Of a DNA stretch of 64,000 nt, positions 60,931 to 64,000 are shown in pieces. Positions within the stretch are counted from its first letter, which is position 1; each line of letters starts with the position of its first letter. The stretch is from positions 1,201,001 to 1,265,000 of the forward strand of contig BSBK01000760.1 of assembly GCA_027943335.1 (NCBI GenBank), written 5' to 3'. The translations under genes were made by a program, and so were the position numbers. This DNA is from Chamaecyparis obtusa. Its lineage: Eukaryota > Streptophyta > Pinopsida > Cupressales > Cupressaceae. Below the pieces are notes generated by a model. That model did no database searches, was not told where the DNA came from, and saw only the letters and a program-made list of their open reading frames with translations.

Positions 60931-62095
60931 TGTTAGAAAGTAAATATCCCCAAGATAATTGAGAGGGGGGGGGGGGTGTGAATCAGTTATTTGATAATTT
61001 ATCCATTCAACTACTTTAAACAATATAATCAATGTACTGATCAACCATGGAAAGATAATCATACACAATTGCACAATAACACAAGATATGTTAACTAGGG
61101 AACCTCTTGAAAAGAGTAAACCTCGGTGGGAATGATGCCCAAAAAATGATGCACTAATATGAAAGTTCCTTGTTAGAGGATGGACCCTATTAGGAGTCTT
61201 ATGAAATACATTCAATACATATAAATCCATGTTAGGAGATTTTGAATCCCTGTTAAAAGATTCTAACCCGGTTAAGAGTTTATGGAAGACAGAAGGACCC
61301 ACTGCCCAAATAGCTTCAAGGAAAGATCTCTGAACCCACTGTCCAAAAGATCTTAGAATTATTAAATAGAATAATATGAAATATATTATCTCCTTCACAC
61401 TATGCCTAAACTACACTCTCTGCTACACAAGATCACAATTCCAGATCTCTGTACTCACAAGTCTTCCTTCATCACTGAATTAGCTCTTTTCTTCACTTCA
61501 TGCATATATTTGCATCTCACTCTTCATAGTACACATTAAAATAAGGAAAACATTCCTTCTTATATACCAAACTCAAATAATTACAAATGAGTCGGTCCTC
61601 AATTACAAAATAATAAATTCTACATGCTACACACAGAATTCACATAAAACTGTCGGCTTCCAGTTACTGTAACTTTCTCCAAACATATCCTCGAAGTTTT
61701 CACTATGAAACACATCATCATTAATGAGTCTCCAACATCCTTTTAACTGTGCAAAATCAGATTCCATCCCAGCTAAGAGATATCCTCCGATTTCTGAACA
61801 TCGCTACACAGAAACACTGTCTAAACACCGCTTTCACCAAAATGCTCATAACTCTTACAAATGAATGAATTTCTTTTTGCACTATTAACCATAGGTTAAT
61901 AACACACCAAAGAACATACCATCAACTGCACAAAATCCAATCTATAATAAAACATGTGTGCAAAACAAAACTGTACCTACTTTCCTGCTAATATCCAGAA
62001 TATCACTGTGTTGACATCAATGACAATCCAAGTCATGAATGCAACAACAACTGCTACAAAATGACTACCAAAACACTTTGCATTCATTCCTAACA
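60931..62095 (-). repeat. I 3' LTR
   Basis: 1165 bp. The hairpin gataattga/tcagttatt (60954-60962, 60983-60991) encloses a run of 14 G on the plus strand. The weak ORF 60922-61398 spans the LTR end and is not a gene. Confidence 0.9.
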
Positions 62096-62449
62096 ATCTC
62101 CCCCATTGGCATTGATGGTAACATAGATGAAAAACATCCAATGTTCCAAAAATTTAATACTGCAACATCACTACAAAATATCAAATTAAATCTTGCTTCA
62201 TTTTCCTATTCAGCTCTCTCATACAATCCACAATGTTTTTCATGTATATCTCTCCCCCATTGACATCAATGATAGAAATTCTATCACTAAGTCAACAACA
62301 ACTTAATGTCAAAAGACACTTTTCAAAAGAATACAATAACAAGAGTCCTCATGACGCAGCTCATAAACTCCCCCATAGAGGAAGTTCCAACATCCAATCC
62401 AGAAGAAAGATAGGGTTCATATACCACTGGATGGATGCAATCATTTGTA
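62096..62449 (-). other. I polypurine tract and 3' untranslated segment
   Basis: 'atctcccccattggc' (62096-62110) is the polypurine tract on the coding strand; the second motif 'tcccccattgacatcaatg' is at 62253-62271. No coding sequence before the pol stop near 62450. Confidence 0.8.
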
Positions 62450-63084
62450 TCAATTCTCAAAAATAGGTTGGGGCATAACCCCAAGCATACCTCTTAGATA
62501 CACAAATGTATCCTTAGGTAAAGGCTTTGTAAATATATCTTCTATCTGCTCCTTTGTACTTATGTACTCCAATCTTACTTCTTTTTCTGTAACTTTCTCT
62601 CTTACAACACGATACTTGATCTCAATATGTTTAGTCTTAGAATGTAAAACAAGATTTTTTGACATACTCACTGTACTGGTGTTATCACAATGTATAAAAT
62701 AGGCTCATCAAACTTTATTCCAATATCTTTCAACATCTGCTTCATCCAAATAATCTGATTACAATTATTTGCTACTACAGCATATTCTGCTTCTGCTGTG
62801 CTTTGTGAAGTAATTCTGCTTCTTACTTAGCCAAGAGACCAATTTACCTCCAAGAAAAAAGGCTCCACCACTGGTGCTTTTCTTGTCATCAATGCTGCCT
62901 CCCCAATCTGCATCAATATAGGCACATAAGGTAAAATCATCAGAATTCTCATACCATAATCCATTGTTCCTTTCAGATATCTCAGTATCCTCTTTACTAC
63001 TGCATAATGTGATTCTCTAGGTTCTGCTTGATATCTTGCTACAATCCCCACTGAATGTGCTATATCAGGTCTTGTATGTGTCAA
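62450..63084 (-). pseudogene. I RNase H and RT connection
   Basis: 63084-62827: 'RPDIAHSVGIVARYQAEPRE', 'VVKRILRYLKGTMDYG', then a frameshift near 62955 inside the RNase H start. 62671-62450: 'MSKNLVLHSKTKHIEIKYR', 'TKEQIEDIFTKPLPKDTF', ending 'LGVMPQPIFEN'. A one-base shift near 62695 puts 'HCDNTSTVSMSK' in the adjacent frame. These few indels are the main damage. Confidence 0.9.
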
Positions 63085-64000
63085 GTACTACAATCCTCCA
63101 ATCATAGATCTGTACTTTTTTTGCTCAACTGCTGGTGTCTCATCTTTGCTAGATAACTTATGTCTGGTTACCATAGGTGTTCCAACAGGTTTAGAATCTT
63201 CCATTCCAAATCTTTTCAATAATTCATTTAAATACTTAGTCTGACTTACAAATATACCTTCCTTGCTTTGTGTTATCTGTAATCCCAAAAAATATTTCAT
63301 TTCTCCAATCATGCTCATCTCAAATTCAGTCTTCATTTCATCTGCAAATTTGTCACTAGCTTCATCTTCTTCTCCAAGGATAATATCATCAACAAATATA
63401 ACTATAACCAACAAACCATTCTCAATTTCTTTTGTGTATATGTTACTATCTTCTGTTCCTTTTATAAATCCCAATTTCAATAAATACTTATCCAATCTTG
63501 CATACCAGGTTCTAGGTGCTTGTTTTAATCCATATAAAGCTTTCTTTAACTTACATACCATATCTCCTTCTTGTGTCAAAGGAGAACCTTCAGGCTACTC
63601 AATGTAGACTTCTTCCAATTCACCATTCAAAAATGCTGACTTCACATCCATCTGATACACTCTGAATTTTTTGTAAGTTGCATATGCTAGAAACATTCTC
63701 ACTACTTCAAGTCTGGCCACAGGTGCAAAAGTTTCTTCATAGTCAATTCCTTGTTGTTGTGAATATCCTTTACATACCAATCTTGCTTTGTTTCTTATCA
63801 CTTCTCCTTGTTCATTCATCTTGTTTCTGAATACCCACTTTGTTCCAATCACATTCTTGTCTTCAGGTCTAGGGACCAATTCCCATGTCTTGTTTTTTTC
63901 AATCTGCTCTAGTTCTTCTTTCATAGCATTGATCCAATGTTCATCTTCACAAGCTTCATTAGTAGTCTTAGGTTCAATTTGAGAAATCAAACATAAATGT
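63085..64000 (-). pseudogene. I reverse transcriptase, 5' part beyond the window
   Basis: 63990-63595: '[20 protein letters not shown]', '[20 protein letters not shown]', '[20 protein letters not shown]'. 63579-63088: 'LYGLKQAPRTWYARLDKYLL', catalytic 'VIFVDDIILGEEDEASDK', 'EMKYFLGLQITQSKEGIF', 'DSKPVGTPMVTRHKLSS'. Only two stops: TAG at a Gln position after 'VYIE' and TAG at a Trp position after 'IGGL' (TGG in C). Otherwise the RT looks functional in sequence. It continues upstream out of the window. Confidence 0.92.

Larger units (their letters stand above)
60931..64000 (-). mobile_element. Copia element I, same family as C, opposite orientation, truncated by window end
   Basis: 3' LTR 60931-62095, polypurine tract, RNase H and RT on the minus strand up to the window end. 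The LTR is the reverse complement of the C LTR type (TGTTAGAAAGTAAA...ATTCATTCCTAACA). Least decayed pol in the window, so probably a later arrival than C, D1 and D2. Putative left TSD 'ctttg' (60926-60930). Confidence 0.9.

Overview
The window looks like intergenic DNA from a large plant nuclear genome. It is AT-rich, has no host gene I can recognise, and is essentially all LTR retrotransposons of plant type: Ty1/Copia-like elements with initiator-Met-type primer sites (TGGTATCAGAGC), one Tat-like Ty3/Gypsy element, and several non-autonomous LTR elements. The size and depth of the nest would fit a gymnosperm or another giant-genome seed plant, but nothing here fixes the species.

The layout is a set of nested insertions. 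I resolved nearly all junctions from 5-bp target-site duplications (TSDs) or from homologous uninterrupted copies in the same window. D1 (Copia, minus strand) starts before base 1. Its 3' LTR is split by E1, an LTR without internal region (155-8509). E1 is split by F (634-8121), which carries a large unknown ORF, and F contains E2 (5989-6834). D1 pol follows (8915-11959), then a complete Gypsy element G (11965-24045) inserted in the protease active-site codons of D1, then D1 protease/gag (24051-24648).

At 24649 a second copy of the same Copia family, D2, starts inside D1 gag and runs to 60088. D2 is interrupted by H (27666-40708, plus strand), which contains A (30650-37832, minus), and by C (41853-59213, Copia, plus). 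C contains E3 in its 5' LTR and B in its 3' LTR (47829-58089, same family as A). B contains K (54565-57706, a small gag-only LTR element) in one LTR. At 60089 D2 gag is cut by J, an LTR cut in turn by I (60931 to the end), a Copia element of the same family as C in opposite orientation. The deepest chain is D1 > D2 > C > B > K, five levels.

Almost all coding regions are decayed. Most in-frame stops I could compare between copies are single transitions at Gln or Trp codons, as expected from cytosine deamination in methylated repeats. The K gag is the only retrotransposon ORF I see intact from start to stop.

The most unusual content is the A/B pair. These are LTR elements with a coiled-coil gag bearing four CCHC zinc knuckles, no protease, integrase or reverse transcriptase, and a second ORF of about 1040 codons of unknown function. 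F carries an ORF of similar size and plan. A/B share PBS, PPT-region motifs, LTR termini and a covarying U5 hairpin with the autonomous-type Copia families C/I and D, suggesting that they are mobilised in trans. G is also odd in carrying an RNase H-like domain between protease and reverse transcriptase.
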